Below the pieces are notes generated by a model. The model searched no databases and was not told where the DNA came from. It was given only the letters and a program-made list of their open reading frames with translations. The position numbers were made by a program, and so were the translations under genes. A stretch of DNA of 43,036 bases, taken from the NCBI GenBank assembly GCA_001275005.1, contig JWZX01003086.1:1-43036 (forward strand), written 5' to 3'. Positions within the stretch are counted from its first letter, which is position 1; each line of letters opens with the position of its first letter. The DNA comes from Chrysochromulina tobinii (Eukaryota > Haptophyta > Prymnesiales > Chrysochromulinaceae). Below, piece by piece: positions 30,658-38,643 of the stretch.

Positions 30658-31159
30658 TGCTGCTGCTGTTGCTGCTGCTGTTGCTGTTGCTGCTGCTGTC
30701 GGTGGAGGCGGGCTCGTAGCCGGCGGCGGCGGCGGCAGTTGACGCGCGGCCATCACGCACGAGCTTCACCTGCTTGCCAGTCGCCTCTACCGCCGCGATC
30801 AGGGCGGCCGTGTCCGCGGTCCCTAGGACGGTCGCCAGCTTGGACTCCAGGTCGACGTGCACCATGCCTGCGCCCTCGACGCCCTCGAGGGCTTCAGCAA
30901 CGGTGGTGGTGCAGTGGCCGCACATCATGCCCTCGACGCGGAGAATCGTCTCTATGGGTGGTGGGACCAGCGCCGCCGTGTTGGCGATCGCTTCCTCGGG
31001 CAGCAGGAGTGCGGCCGCGTATGGCAACATCAGGAACAGCGGCTCAGGAGCTGTTCCTGGCTCCTGCATCTGTGCGTTGGCGGCGGTGGAGCCGGTTAGA
31101 GGAGGTGCCTGGTCGTGTGCAAGGCGGCCCAAGTCGGCATCAGGCGTAGACCGCACCAT
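27512..31159 (-). CDS. Copper-transporting P1B-type ATPase
   Basis: 1215 residues from the ATG at 31159; the longer frame to 31213 starts on a non-ATG codon. Two heavy-metal-associated domains are seen: VEGMMCGHCTTTV (about residues 72-84) and CIGGMTCAACVAAV (about 296-309), each with M-x-C-x-x-C, separated by a Ser/Gly/Thr low-complexity linker. Then come the P1B core: membrane helices, the actuator domain with MISGEPLP, the ion-binding CPCALGLATPTA (about 735), DKTGTLTRG with the phosphorylated Asp (about 776), SEHPIGQAI with the His-Pro of the N-domain (about 870), and GDGVNDAPALAQADVGIALG (about 1033). The CPC motif and HMA domains indicate Cu(I) export, in the Golgi or plasma membrane. 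A Gly-rich insert of about 50 residues follows DKTGT, and an 18-residue duplication lies in the actuator domain. It is divergent from a membrane-anchored helical protein. Confidence 0.93.
29399..29498 (-). repeat. 54-bp in-frame tandem duplication in the copper ATPase gene
   Basis: The segment starting GTCCCTCGGCATCAACGAGC at 29399 repeats from 29453 with near identity. It encodes two copies of GALEEVPAGSLMPRD directly before the conserved actuator-domain segment VVKVLPGAIVPADG. Confidence 0.95.
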
Positions 31160-31407
31160 GTCTGAGGGGGTTGATTTCGTGGGAGAGCGACCCGTCCGTA
31201 TCGACGAAATCAAAGCTGCAGCCGGTCTTGCGGACTTTGTGTCGTCAGAAAAAGGAAGTAAAAGAGGTGGACGTTAGAGACCCTGGCAGTTTGGCGCCAG
31301 GGGGACCGTAAGGGGCCCATATGATTTCGGGGGGGGGGTGGGGCCCGCGTCGGCGGCACTCGGCGTACAGACCCCTGGCTTGGCCTCTTGCTGGCGCTGC
31401 CTGAATC

Positions 31408-32241
31408 ATGTCGAGCAAGCTGGAGGTGTTTATGATCGGGTGCGCGGCGGTGCTCGTGGGCACCGCCTACGTGGTCGTGCACGAGCACCGGCGCAAGCAA
31501 AAGAAGGTCCTGCGCGAGCTGGCCCTTGCGCCGATTTCCAAGGAGATGCTGCTCAAGATCCTCAACAAGTCGGCAGAGGCGTCCAAGGCGGTCATCGAGA
31601 AAATCCGCATGGAGGTGAGAAACATCCAGCAGCAGCGCAATCTGAGCGACGAGCACGCGCTCCAACTCTTCCAGCAGAACTTTGAGCACTCGCTCGACCA
31701 GCTCATCGCCGCCATCCGCAGCCAGTACAAGGTGACGGAGAAGGCCATGGACTCGTCGTTCAAGATCCACCAATCCGACCCCGAGGTGCAGCAGGCGATC
31801 CAGAACATGCGCATGCTCAGCCGCGGCGAGGCGGTGGCGAGCAGCGGCAGCAGCGGGCGCGGCAGCAGCAGCCCGACGCGTGGCAGCAGCGGCGGCGCGG
31901 TGGCGGACGCGGGCCCGATCGGCGAGAATGGGCTGCCGCAATCGCTCACCAAGGACCGGCTTAAGGAGATCATGACGTTCAACGCTGTCATGCTCGAGAA
32001 GGAGCTGCGCCCGATCAAGGAGCATGTGGAGCGTGCCAAGCGCTCAGGCGCGCCGAGTCAACTGGACCCGCAGGTACTGATGCAGGTGCAGATGCGCATC
32101 TCACAGGCGGTGCAGCAGCGCTTCGGCGTGAACGATGAGCAGGTCATGACCGCCGTCGAGCTCTACGGCGCCAAGGAGGACCCGGGCTTCAAGCCCATCC
32201 TGCGGCGTATCGCGTCCACCCTCTCCACCTCGCTCTCGTAA
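31408..32241 (+). CDS. Membrane-anchored helical protein of unknown function
   Basis: 277 residues from the ATG at 31408. A single N-terminal membrane anchor (about residues 7-26, FMIGCAAVLVGTAYVVV) is followed by basic residues, which predicts a cytosolic body. Two helical regions (about 35-140 and 170-275), rich in Gln, Glu, Lys and Arg, flank a Ser/Gly linker (about 143-165). I do not recognise a family. The ordered composition, clean start and lack of low complexity in the helical parts support a real gene. It shares a divergent 5' region of about 250 bp with the copper ATPase, which may mean co-regulation but gives no function. Confidence 0.7.
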   Translation: MSSKLEVFMIGCAAVLVGTAYVVVHEHRRKQKKVLRELALAPISKEMLLKILNKSAEASKAVIEKIRMEVRNIQQQRNLSDEHALQLFQQNFEHSLDQLIAAIRSQYKVTEKAMDSSFKIHQSDPEVQQAIQNMRMLSRGEAVASSGSSGRGSSSPTRGSSGGAVADAGPIGENGLPQSLTKDRLKEIMTFNAVMLEKELRPIKEHVERAKRSGAPSQLDPQVLMQVQMRISQAVQQRFGVNDEQVMTAVELYGAKEDPGFKPILRRIASTLSTSLS

Positions 32242-32712
32242 AGCGTGCTCGAGACGGCGCGCCGCCGGAGAGGACGCGCGCAGCGTGTCCGCAGTCCCGC
32301 CCTTCCACTGGTGAGGTCGAGACGGGATGCTGCTGCGCCTGCCTGACGAGGTCGACGACGGGACGCCGCTGCCTGGCCATCTGCCTGGCATTCGTCGCTT
32401 CTTAACTTGATGATACGATTCTTGCGCACGCGCCGCGCGCACACGTTTGTTGATAGTGGTGATTTTCCAGTTTCCAGAGCGCAGAGCGTCCGCCTCTCAC
32501 CGATCCGCTCTCTCGGGCAACTGGGTTTGGCAGCGCAGGATTTTAAAATCAGGCGAGGTCGGGCAGGTGCCCGCTCCCTCACGCGTCTATAACACGCGTC
32601 AAATCGGTGCGCGGGCGCGGCGTGGCGGATACACGTGTGATGGAGTGCAGAAAGCACTCCCACACGGGTGCCATTCACAAGGGCTGGCCCGAGCGTGAAT
32701 CCAAGAAAAATT

Positions 32713-32827
32713 AGGGCGGTCGTTCAGTTCACAGTTCAGTTACTACATAAACAACAGACAACCTAACGGAAGCCTATCGAATGTGCTCTCGACTGAACTG
32801 AACTGAAACTGAACTGAGGGCGGTCGT
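32713..32827. mobile_element. MITE-like element with 11-bp target-site duplication
   Basis: Perfect direct repeats AGGGCGGTCGT at 32713-32723 and 32817-32827 flank a 93-bp AT-richer segment. Its ends are inverted and made of CAGTT units (left TCAGTTCACAGTTCAGTT, right ACTGAACTGAACTGAAACTG). No coding capacity. An 11-bp target duplication with short terminal inverted repeats is typical of Mutator-like non-autonomous elements; the assignment is inference. Confidence 0.6.
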
Positions 32828-32887
32828 ACGAATTTCCGCGGTACCCGGTACTATTGTCGTACCGGTACACCGGTACGATTCTCGTGG

Positions 32888-32912
32888 TGAAACTGGTGTC
32901 TTTTTACCGTCA
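32888..32912 (-). repeat. Dispersed upstream repeat, copy 7 (partial core)
   Basis: GTGAAACTGGTGTCTTTTTA then CCGTC on the plus strand, preceded by CCGGTAC palindromes (32840-32878). It lies about 50 bp before the FkbM ATG. Only the TCTTTTTACCG part of the core is conserved. Confidence 0.5.
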
Positions 32913-32960
32913 ACCGTGAGGACATGAGAGACCCTGGCTCGACGTGGGTTGCAAAGCTCT

Positions 32961-33884
32961 ATGCAATGCGCGGCTGCGTCAGCACCTTTGTGCAACTTGA
33001 CCCTGACAGGTATCAGCAGCATCCAGGTGCTGGACAGGTTGACCGATAACAGGTTTTGCCGTCAATTTCTCGGTGGAGGACCGTGCTGCCCGTGTGGACT
33101 CAATGCACTGCCCACGAACGCACTGGTCGTAGATGGTGGCACTTCGGATGATGCGGATGACGCTGTCCAATGGCTGAAAGAGCGGCCTAGCTGGACAGCC
33201 GTTGGCTTCGAAGCTGCTCCAGAGCGTTGCGCTCATGCGAGCGCTGTGTTGAAACGCTTCGGCACGCGTGCGCAGCTCAAATGCAAGGCTCTGTCTGATC
33301 ACGTGGGATTCGCCCGCTTTGGCCTCGAGAATGTGCAGCAGGGCAGCCTGCGCGAATCTTCGGAGGGTGTGACTGTCGAGACCACCACGCTTGACCATGA
33401 GCTCTCGGCCCATCGTCTCCCTATCTTTCTCCTCAAGCTCGACCTGCAGGGCGGTGAGTCTAAAGCGCTGCAAGGTGCGGCGCGCCTCTTTCGCGAGCGA
33501 CGCATCTTTTTCGTCTACGTCGAATTCGACCCCTACTTGCTCGACAGTGCAGGGAGCAGCGCCATGGAGTTGCTTGGAATACTGCACTCATATGGGATGA
33601 TGTGCCAGAACTTCCGCAGGCGCTATTGGACACCTTGGCTTTGCAACTATGTACGCGCTGACGGCAACCCGGCATGCTGGACCGACTTGCTCTGCGGGCA
33701 GATCCCCAATGGCTCCATGAGTACCAGCTGGCAGAAAGAGTTGACGGAAAGCTGGTGCAAAATTCAAAGTTTGCGCTCACAAGTGGACCTACAACGCCAC
33801 AACCGAAGGGGGACCTCTGGAACAGCACTGTACGGGCATCACGCTTCACGACCAATGAACTGTTCATTAGTTCACGGCCGCTAA
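32961..33884 (+). CDS. FkbM-family SAM-dependent methyltransferase
   Basis: 307 residues from the ATG at 32961; four more codons are open upstream without an ATG. The core shows an early Rossmann strand (ALVVDGGTSDD, about residues 53-63), GFEAAPERC (acidic motif II), LKCKALSDHVG, the FkbM hallmark FLLKLDLQGGESKALQGA (about 158-175) and VYVEFDP (about 187). FkbM proteins O-methylate sugars or other small molecules; in algae they are often secretory and glycan-linked. The extreme N-terminus has Cys and hydrophobic residues but no clear signal peptide. The last 60 residues are atypical and a downstream frame (33755-34069) is open, so a 3' intron cannot be excluded. Confidence 0.75.
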   Translation: MQCAAASAPLCNLTLTGISSIQVLDRLTDNRFCRQFLGGGPCCPCGLNALPTNALVVDGGTSDDADDAVQWLKERPSWTAVGFEAAPERCAHASAVLKRFGTRAQLKCKALSDHVGFARFGLENVQQGSLRESSEGVTVETTTLDHELSAHRLPIFLLKLDLQGGESKALQGAARLFRERRIFFVYVEFDPYLLDSAGSSAMELLGILHSYGMMCQNFRRRYWTPWLCNYVRADGNPACWTDLLCGQIPNGSMSTSWQKELTESWCKIQSLRSQVDLQRHNRRGTSGTALYGHHASRPMNCSLVHGR

Positions 33885-34284
33885 AACTGCTGGAGTTCAG
33901 CGGCACTGGCGTGGGACTGTTTCAATCCTTTCCGCTCGCCGCCCCTCACCGCACATCCAAGCGATCCTCACGCTGGAGATTCGAGCCGAGCCTAACGTAC
34001 CATGGGCCAAACAGTGTGTCGAACCGGTGCAACAGTCACGTTTTCAAGATCAAGTGTTTTTCACACTAAGTCACTAACAACATAACAACAACAGGAACCG
34101 TTAACAACAATACAACACTTTAACGTAGGATTTTTCCTTCATGTCATTTAAACAACTCCCGAGTTACTGCCTATTGTTGTCCGGCGGCGCCCGCGACCGA
34201 GCGTAACCGAGCCGTGACGAGCCTTCTGACTAGCCGGCACGCGCGCGCGGCATAAAGTAGCAGTCAGAGCACACCCACTCCTGT
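33885..34284. other. Intergenic region between convergent genes
   Basis: AT-richer than its surroundings, with an ACAACA-rich stretch (34075-34125). No gene or RNA recognised. Confidence 0.5.
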
Positions 34285-35649
34285 CTAGGCGAGCACCTCG
34301 GCGACGCAGCCATCACGCACTCGCACAAAGTTGGCCTTGCACAGCGGCCGGCCGGTACGTTGCTCGATGAGGAGCTGTGAGCGCTCGAGCCATGTGCTCG
34401 TGCACGCGGCGAGAACCGCTGCGAAGGCGAGCTCAGCGGTGCTGAGCTCGGGCGCAGCGGCCTGTGCGGGTGCTCTGTGGCCAGGCTTGCGCGGCGCGGC
34501 GCACTGCTCGGCGTGAAGCTCGGCAGCTTGCCGTAGGAGCGGCAGTGCGACCTCCGGATTCCGAAGCATTGTGAATCCGAGAGTACGCAGCACTGCGTCG
34601 TGAACGACGGGGCGGCCGGTGGCAACGAGGCGTAGGTCGGCGAGGCCAGCGTGGATGACGGGGCGGCCAATGAGGCTCTCGCCGTCGTGCGCATCCGCCC
34701 TCAGCACGAGTCGCGTGTCTCGTGTCATGAAGAGCGCACCCAGCCGCTCCGCCTGTGAGCCGTTGAACATGAAGAGGGCGAGGCCACTGCATGGCCAGTC
34801 CTCGGGGAGAGGGGCACCGCGCAGCCACGAGACGGCGGTCGGGGCGAGCCCAAGGAGCAAGGCGAGCGCCCACGGGCCACTGCCCAAAGGTGCTTCGCAG
34901 CAGAAGCCAACCACATAGCACGGCAGCGTCGTCATGAACGCCAGCCCGATTTGGAAGGACATGAGCATCGCAATGCCCACGTGCATGCCAACGAGCGCCA
35001 CCCAGCCGACCGCGCGGCCCGCGAACGGCGGCAGCAGGAGCGTGGCTGGCACGAGGCCACATTCGAGCAGGAGCGTGCCCACCGCGATCGCACGCAGCGC
35101 CCACGGCCGGGCTAATGTCCAACGACTCATGCGGCGGCTCAGCGGCGGTCGGCTCTGCGACTCGCAGTACATTCCAAGGTAGGCGCCCATCGTACCGGGC
35201 GCGAGCCACTCGCGCCCACCCACCTGCAGCTTGGCCACGCCGCTCGACAGGATGAAGTGCACGGCCACGCCCCAGGCCGCACCGCTCGCCCATCGCTCAG
35301 GCAGCAACATGGCCACCGCAGTGTACAGCAGCGGATACTCGCCGTGCCGGCCAGTAGACGACGACTCATTGAGATGGTAGAGCGCGACAATGGCAACTAC
35401 TGACGACCGCACGATCGGATGCGGCCAGAGCGTGCCAAGGGCAAAAGCAATCGGCACGGCGGCGAAGACTGCAGGTGCGTGTGAGCGAGAGGTCAGCGCC
35501 AGGAGCACAGAGCGACCTAGCCACGAGGGCCGCACGCGCACGCTGCCCATGGCCAGGATGTGCAGGTGCTGCCCAGTCCTTAGGCGCACGAGTACCCACC
35601 ACGTGGTGAACGCTACGAATGAGAGCGAGTAGAAGTGGGCGTGGCACAT
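34285..35649 (-). CDS. HTTM-like polytopic membrane protein
   Basis: 454 residues from the ATG at 35649. The in-frame ATG at 35832 would give 515 residues but would leave only about 20 bp to the start of the divergent gene, so I favour the shorter form. About eight to ten hydrophobic segments span residues 10-300. HFILSSGVAKLQVGGREWL, GTMGAYLG and the following Arg-rich loop resemble the HTTM region shared by vitamin-K-dependent gamma-carboxylase-like proteins, where a G-x-x-K-L segment follows a membrane helix. The C-terminal 150 residues are soluble and include a DTRLVLRADAHDGE strand pair. HTTM proteins are mostly uncharacterised. Assignment to the family is by resemblance only; a generic transporter is the alternative. 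Confidence 0.6.
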   Translation of the reverse strand: MCHAHFYSLSFVAFTTWWVLVRLRTGQHLHILAMGSVRVRPSWLGRSVLLALTSRSHAPAVFAAVPIAFALGTLWPHPIVRSSVVAIVALYHLNESSSTGRHGEYPLLYTAVAMLLPERWASGAAWGVAVHFILSSGVAKLQVGGREWLAPGTMGAYLGMYCESQSRPPLSRRMSRWTLARPWALRAIAVGTLLLECGLVPATLLLPPFAGRAVGWVALVGMHVGIAMLMSFQIGLAFMTTLPCYVVGFCCEAPLGSGPWALALLLGLAPTAVSWLRGAPLPEDWPCSGLALFMFNGSQAERLGALFMTRDTRLVLRADAHDGESLIGRPVIHAGLADLRLVATGRPVVHDAVLRTLGFTMLRNPEVALPLLRQAAELHAEQCAAPRKPGHRAPAQAAAPELSTAELAFAAVLAACTSTWLERSQLLIEQRTGRPLCKANFVRVRDGCVAEVLA

Positions 35650-35852
35650 CACGTTCACGTTAATTTGCCGTCTCGGCAAGACGCACAGCCACAGGTCCCT
35701 GGGCGTGGCACATCGATCCGTGCTGTTTGTGTTCTCGTGAACGGAAAATAATTTATCCGCAAATATCAAGTAGCGTGATAATTGTTCAGCGCTCGCACGC
35801 GCAGGAAACAAATTATCAAATGATGAGAGCATTCATCAAGAAAGGAATTATC

Positions 35853-36497
35853 ATGCTGTCGTCGCTAGTCGACTACGCCGACTCTGACGACGACGACAAT
35901 TTGCTCGCTCCCACAATTGTGGCAACGCCACCGCTGCGATCAGCGCTGAGCATGCCAGCCTTTGCGGCAGCAATCCATCGGGACGACGAGGAGGACGAGG
36001 ACGATGAGGAAGGTGCAGCCAAGAAGGCAACGGCACCGCCCCCACCAACAAAGCCTGCGAGCGCGCTGCCAGATTTTGAAGAGGCACTCTCGAACGCAGA
36101 GACGCCTGCCTTCCTCTCAGTCCCCGCCGGCGACTTTGAGCACGTTTCATTCGACATGCGCCCGCCCGCGCCAGAGCCTAGCGCGCAGCCGAATGCCGCC
36201 GCTGCATCTACCAGAGAGGCTGATCGGAGCAGCACCTGCGCGCCCAGGCCAGGCGTTGCGGCTGCAGCGCAGTCGGCCGCTGCAGCGGCCGCTGCCATGA
36301 GAGAGCGGGCCCGCGGCGGCAAGGCTGCTGCTGGCAAGGGAGGTGCGGGCAAGGGCGGTGCGGACAAGGAAAAGGAGAAGATGGACATGAAGGAACGGAC
36401 GAAGCTGAAGCGGCAGCGCGACCAGAGCGCCTCCTTCCTTGGTGGCCAGTGGAAATCGGAAGAGGAGATGCATCTCAGGGACCACTTTGACAGCTGA
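35853..36497 (+). CDS. Small acidic, intrinsically disordered protein, UPF0690 (C1orf52)-like
   Basis: 214 residues from the ATG at 35853 (MLSSLVDYADSDDDD). Upstream in-frame ATGs at 35820 and 35823 overlap the 5' region of the divergent gene and are less likely. The acidic start, SALPDFEEALSNAETPAFLSV in the middle and the basic end KERTKLKRQRDQSASFLGGQWKSEEEM (quoted in part) follow the layout of UPF0690 proteins, where an L-P-x-x-D-x-L-F-x-S...P-A-F-L motif is followed by a KR-rich tail. The family has no established function, though human C1orf52 is nuclear and RNA-binding in surveys. Ala- and Gly-Lys-rich stretches separate the motifs. Confidence 0.5.
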   Translation: MLSSLVDYADSDDDDNLLAPTIVATPPLRSALSMPAFAAAIHRDDEEDEDDEEGAAKKATAPPPPTKPASALPDFEEALSNAETPAFLSVPAGDFEHVSFDMRPPAPEPSAQPNAAAASTREADRSSTCAPRPGVAAAAQSAAAAAAAMRERARGGKAAAGKGGAGKGGADKEKEKMDMKERTKLKRQRDQSASFLGGQWKSEEEMHLRDHFDS

Positions 36498-36768
36498 TGG
36501 TTATGGCTGTCTTGCCGCCACAGTGTGGCTGAGATGAGCGCATGAGCCCTACACGCTACAGTCAGCACAGTGTCAAAGAATCGTTGCACGGCCCATCACA
36601 TCCCTTCTAAAACATGTCTCAAACCGTCTAATTGTGGACTGGGCAAATCTATCTTTGGACTTGTGTCCTTTTCGAGCGAGTTTGGAAACCTCTTCTCTGC
36701 AAGGCCCGCGGCGATAAGGGGTCTCACAGTCCGCGACGGCGGCGTCGGCGCGACCGCGCCGCAAGAAG

Positions 36769-37962
36769 ATGGCTTCTTTCAAGAAAGCCAAGGGCAAGAT
36801 CATGTTGTCGATCTCAAACGGACGCAACGGACTGGGCATCACCAGCCGCCTCGCCGAGCTCAACGACCTCGACATGTCGCTAGAATCGGCGCGTGAAAAG
36901 ATACGTGCGATATCTCTTGAAGAAAGCAACATCGACGTTAGTCAGCTAAAGAAGATTAAGAGGATCGGCGAGGGCGGTTTCGCCATCGTCGAGCTGCATG
37001 AGCTCACTTTACCCGACGGCACCGTGACAAAGGTTGCGGTCAAAATCCTCAAGGACAAGGTGCCTGGCCCGAAGCCCAAGGCGGTGCCTGGCGCCGACTA
37101 CGAGCCGCCGCCCATGGTTTCAGTGCCGCCGGAGGCCATTGCGCGCTTCGAGGCGGAGGCTGTGCTCACCAAGCTCTTCAAGAGCAAGAACGTGGTGAAA
37201 TCGTATGGAATCGCGAAAGGCTCCGATAAGTTCATGTTTGTGCAGGAGTGCTGCTCGGGAGGCTCGCTGCTAGATAAGATACAAAAGCCTCGTTCGTACT
37301 CGGCCGAGGAGGCGCTGGGATGGGCGATTGACACGGCACGTGGCCTCGCCTACTTGCAAGGCAGCTCGGTCAACATTTCGGTTGCGCATCGCGACCTCAA
37401 GCCCGAGAACATCCTGATCTCTGACGAGGGCGTGGCGAAGATTGCCGACTTTGGGCTCTCGCGAATGATGGATCCCGAGGTGAACCGACAGCAGGAGCTC
37501 GTCGGCGAGGACGTGATGAAGGACCAATTCGGCCCGGATGGCCACTCGTTTAGCAAGATGACAAGGCAGACGGGCACTGCGCGCTACATGGCGCCAGAGT
37601 GCTTCACGTCGACGGACTACAGCAGAAAGGTGGACGTCTTCTCGTATGGCATCATGATCTATGAGCTGTGGACGAGGAAGCGTGCCTACGAAGACCTCTA
37701 CTTGACGATGGATACCGTCGCCAAGATGGTGGCGACGGAGAACTTTCGGCCCACGATTCCGAAGCACTGGCCGCCTGAGCTCAAAGGCTTCATCGAGGAG
37801 TGCTGGCATCCCAATCCGGAGGTTCGCCCCGAGTTTGACGCCATCGTCGTGCGGCTCACGAAGATGATGCAGGCCATCAATGAGGCGACGGAGGCGGGGC
37901 AGGTACATCCAGCGCTGGCCGCGCTCGAACCTCCTATGTCTGCCTGCTGCACGATCAGCTAG
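36769..37962 (+). CDS. TKL-type protein kinase with C-terminal CaaX box
   Basis: 397 residues from the ATG at 36769. The kinase domain runs from about residue 62 to 365: IGEGGFAIV (P-loop, about 66-74), VAVKIL with the ATP-binding Lys at about 92, HRDLKPEN (about 207-214, catalytic Asp 209), DFG at 227, ARYMAPE (APE at 275) and VDVFSYGIMIYELWT, which is typical of the TKL group. All catalytic residues are present, so it should be active on Ser/Thr. A 20-residue insert after VAVKILKDKV is Pro-rich. The protein ends ...PPMSACCTIS, a Cys-Thr-Ile-Ser CaaX box with a preceding Cys, suggesting farnesylation plus possible palmitoylation and membrane attachment. The N-terminal 60 residues are basic with no domain. 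Confidence 0.88.
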   Translation: MASFKKAKGKIMLSISNGRNGLGITSRLAELNDLDMSLESAREKIRAISLEESNIDVSQLKKIKRIGEGGFAIVELHELTLPDGTVTKVAVKILKDKVPGPKPKAVPGADYEPPPMVSVPPEAIARFEAEAVLTKLFKSKNVVKSYGIAKGSDKFMFVQECCSGGSLLDKIQKPRSYSAEEALGWAIDTARGLAYLQGSSVNISVAHRDLKPENILISDEGVAKIADFGLSRMMDPEVNRQQELVGEDVMKDQFGPDGHSFSKMTRQTGTARYMAPECFTSTDYSRKVDVFSYGIMIYELWTRKRAYEDLYLTMDTVAKMVATENFRPTIPKHWPPELKGFIEECWHPNPEVRPEFDAIVVRLTKMMQAINEATEAGQVHPALAALEPPMSACCTIS

Positions 37963-38643
37963 ATGGCACTTGCAAAGGCACTGGCACTGGCGCAAACGGT
38001 GCATACCCTCTCTTCCCCCCATACCGAACAGGCATGCACCGAACTTGCATGCGGAATTTCAACAGAAGCCATCTACGGCTGTCCTGTTTCGTTTCTTGTG
38101 TTTGAGTGTGTAATGGTTTGTCCCTGTGATTGCATGCCACCGTTGGCGTTGCGCGCGCCCCGGCGCGGGTTTCGCCTGTGTGTAGGTACGGTCCCTGTGG
38201 ACGTGTGGAGCGCGCCGCTTGGCGCGACCGTCGAGCGGTCGGGTCGGGTCCGTCGGGGTCGAGGTCCCGTCGGGGGTCAGATATTCCCGGTGTGCCCGCG
38301 GCGCGGCGCCGGGTGGGTCGCGCGGTGTAGTTCGTACGGCGGCCGCGTGTCGCACAGTGGCGGTCGCAGCACCGCTCGTCACCCCATCGCCCATGCGCAA
38401 CAGTGTTGCGGCGCGACAATAACCGAACATAGACATTGCGATTTTTAGAGCACACCGGGCCGCGGGAGCGAGGACGGAGACGAGCGGAGAGTCAGACCGG
38501 GATCAGCGCGCAAAACTAAGCTCTAAGGGACATACACGAGAGGAGCTGTACGGCGTTAGACCTTTTCTTCGCGCGAGACAACGGAGTCGGAGAGAAGACG
38601 CATCGATCGCTAGAACTTCGCGAACTTCGCGAACATCGTGGAC
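37963..38643. other. Intergenic region between convergent genes
   Basis: The 3' flanks of the kinase (+) and the Orai-like gene (-). It contains a short TTCGCGAAC direct repeat near 38613-38636. Open frames on both strands (up to about 165 codons) are Arg/Pro-rich composition artefacts. No gene called. Confidence 0.5.

Larger units (their letters stand above)
32242..32960. other. Intergenic region with MITE-like insertion and repeat copy 7
   Basis: This separates two + strand genes. It contains a 93-bp MITE-like element (32724-32816) and a partial copy of the dispersed upstream repeat (32888-32912). The first 450 bp hold no recognised feature. Confidence 0.55.
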
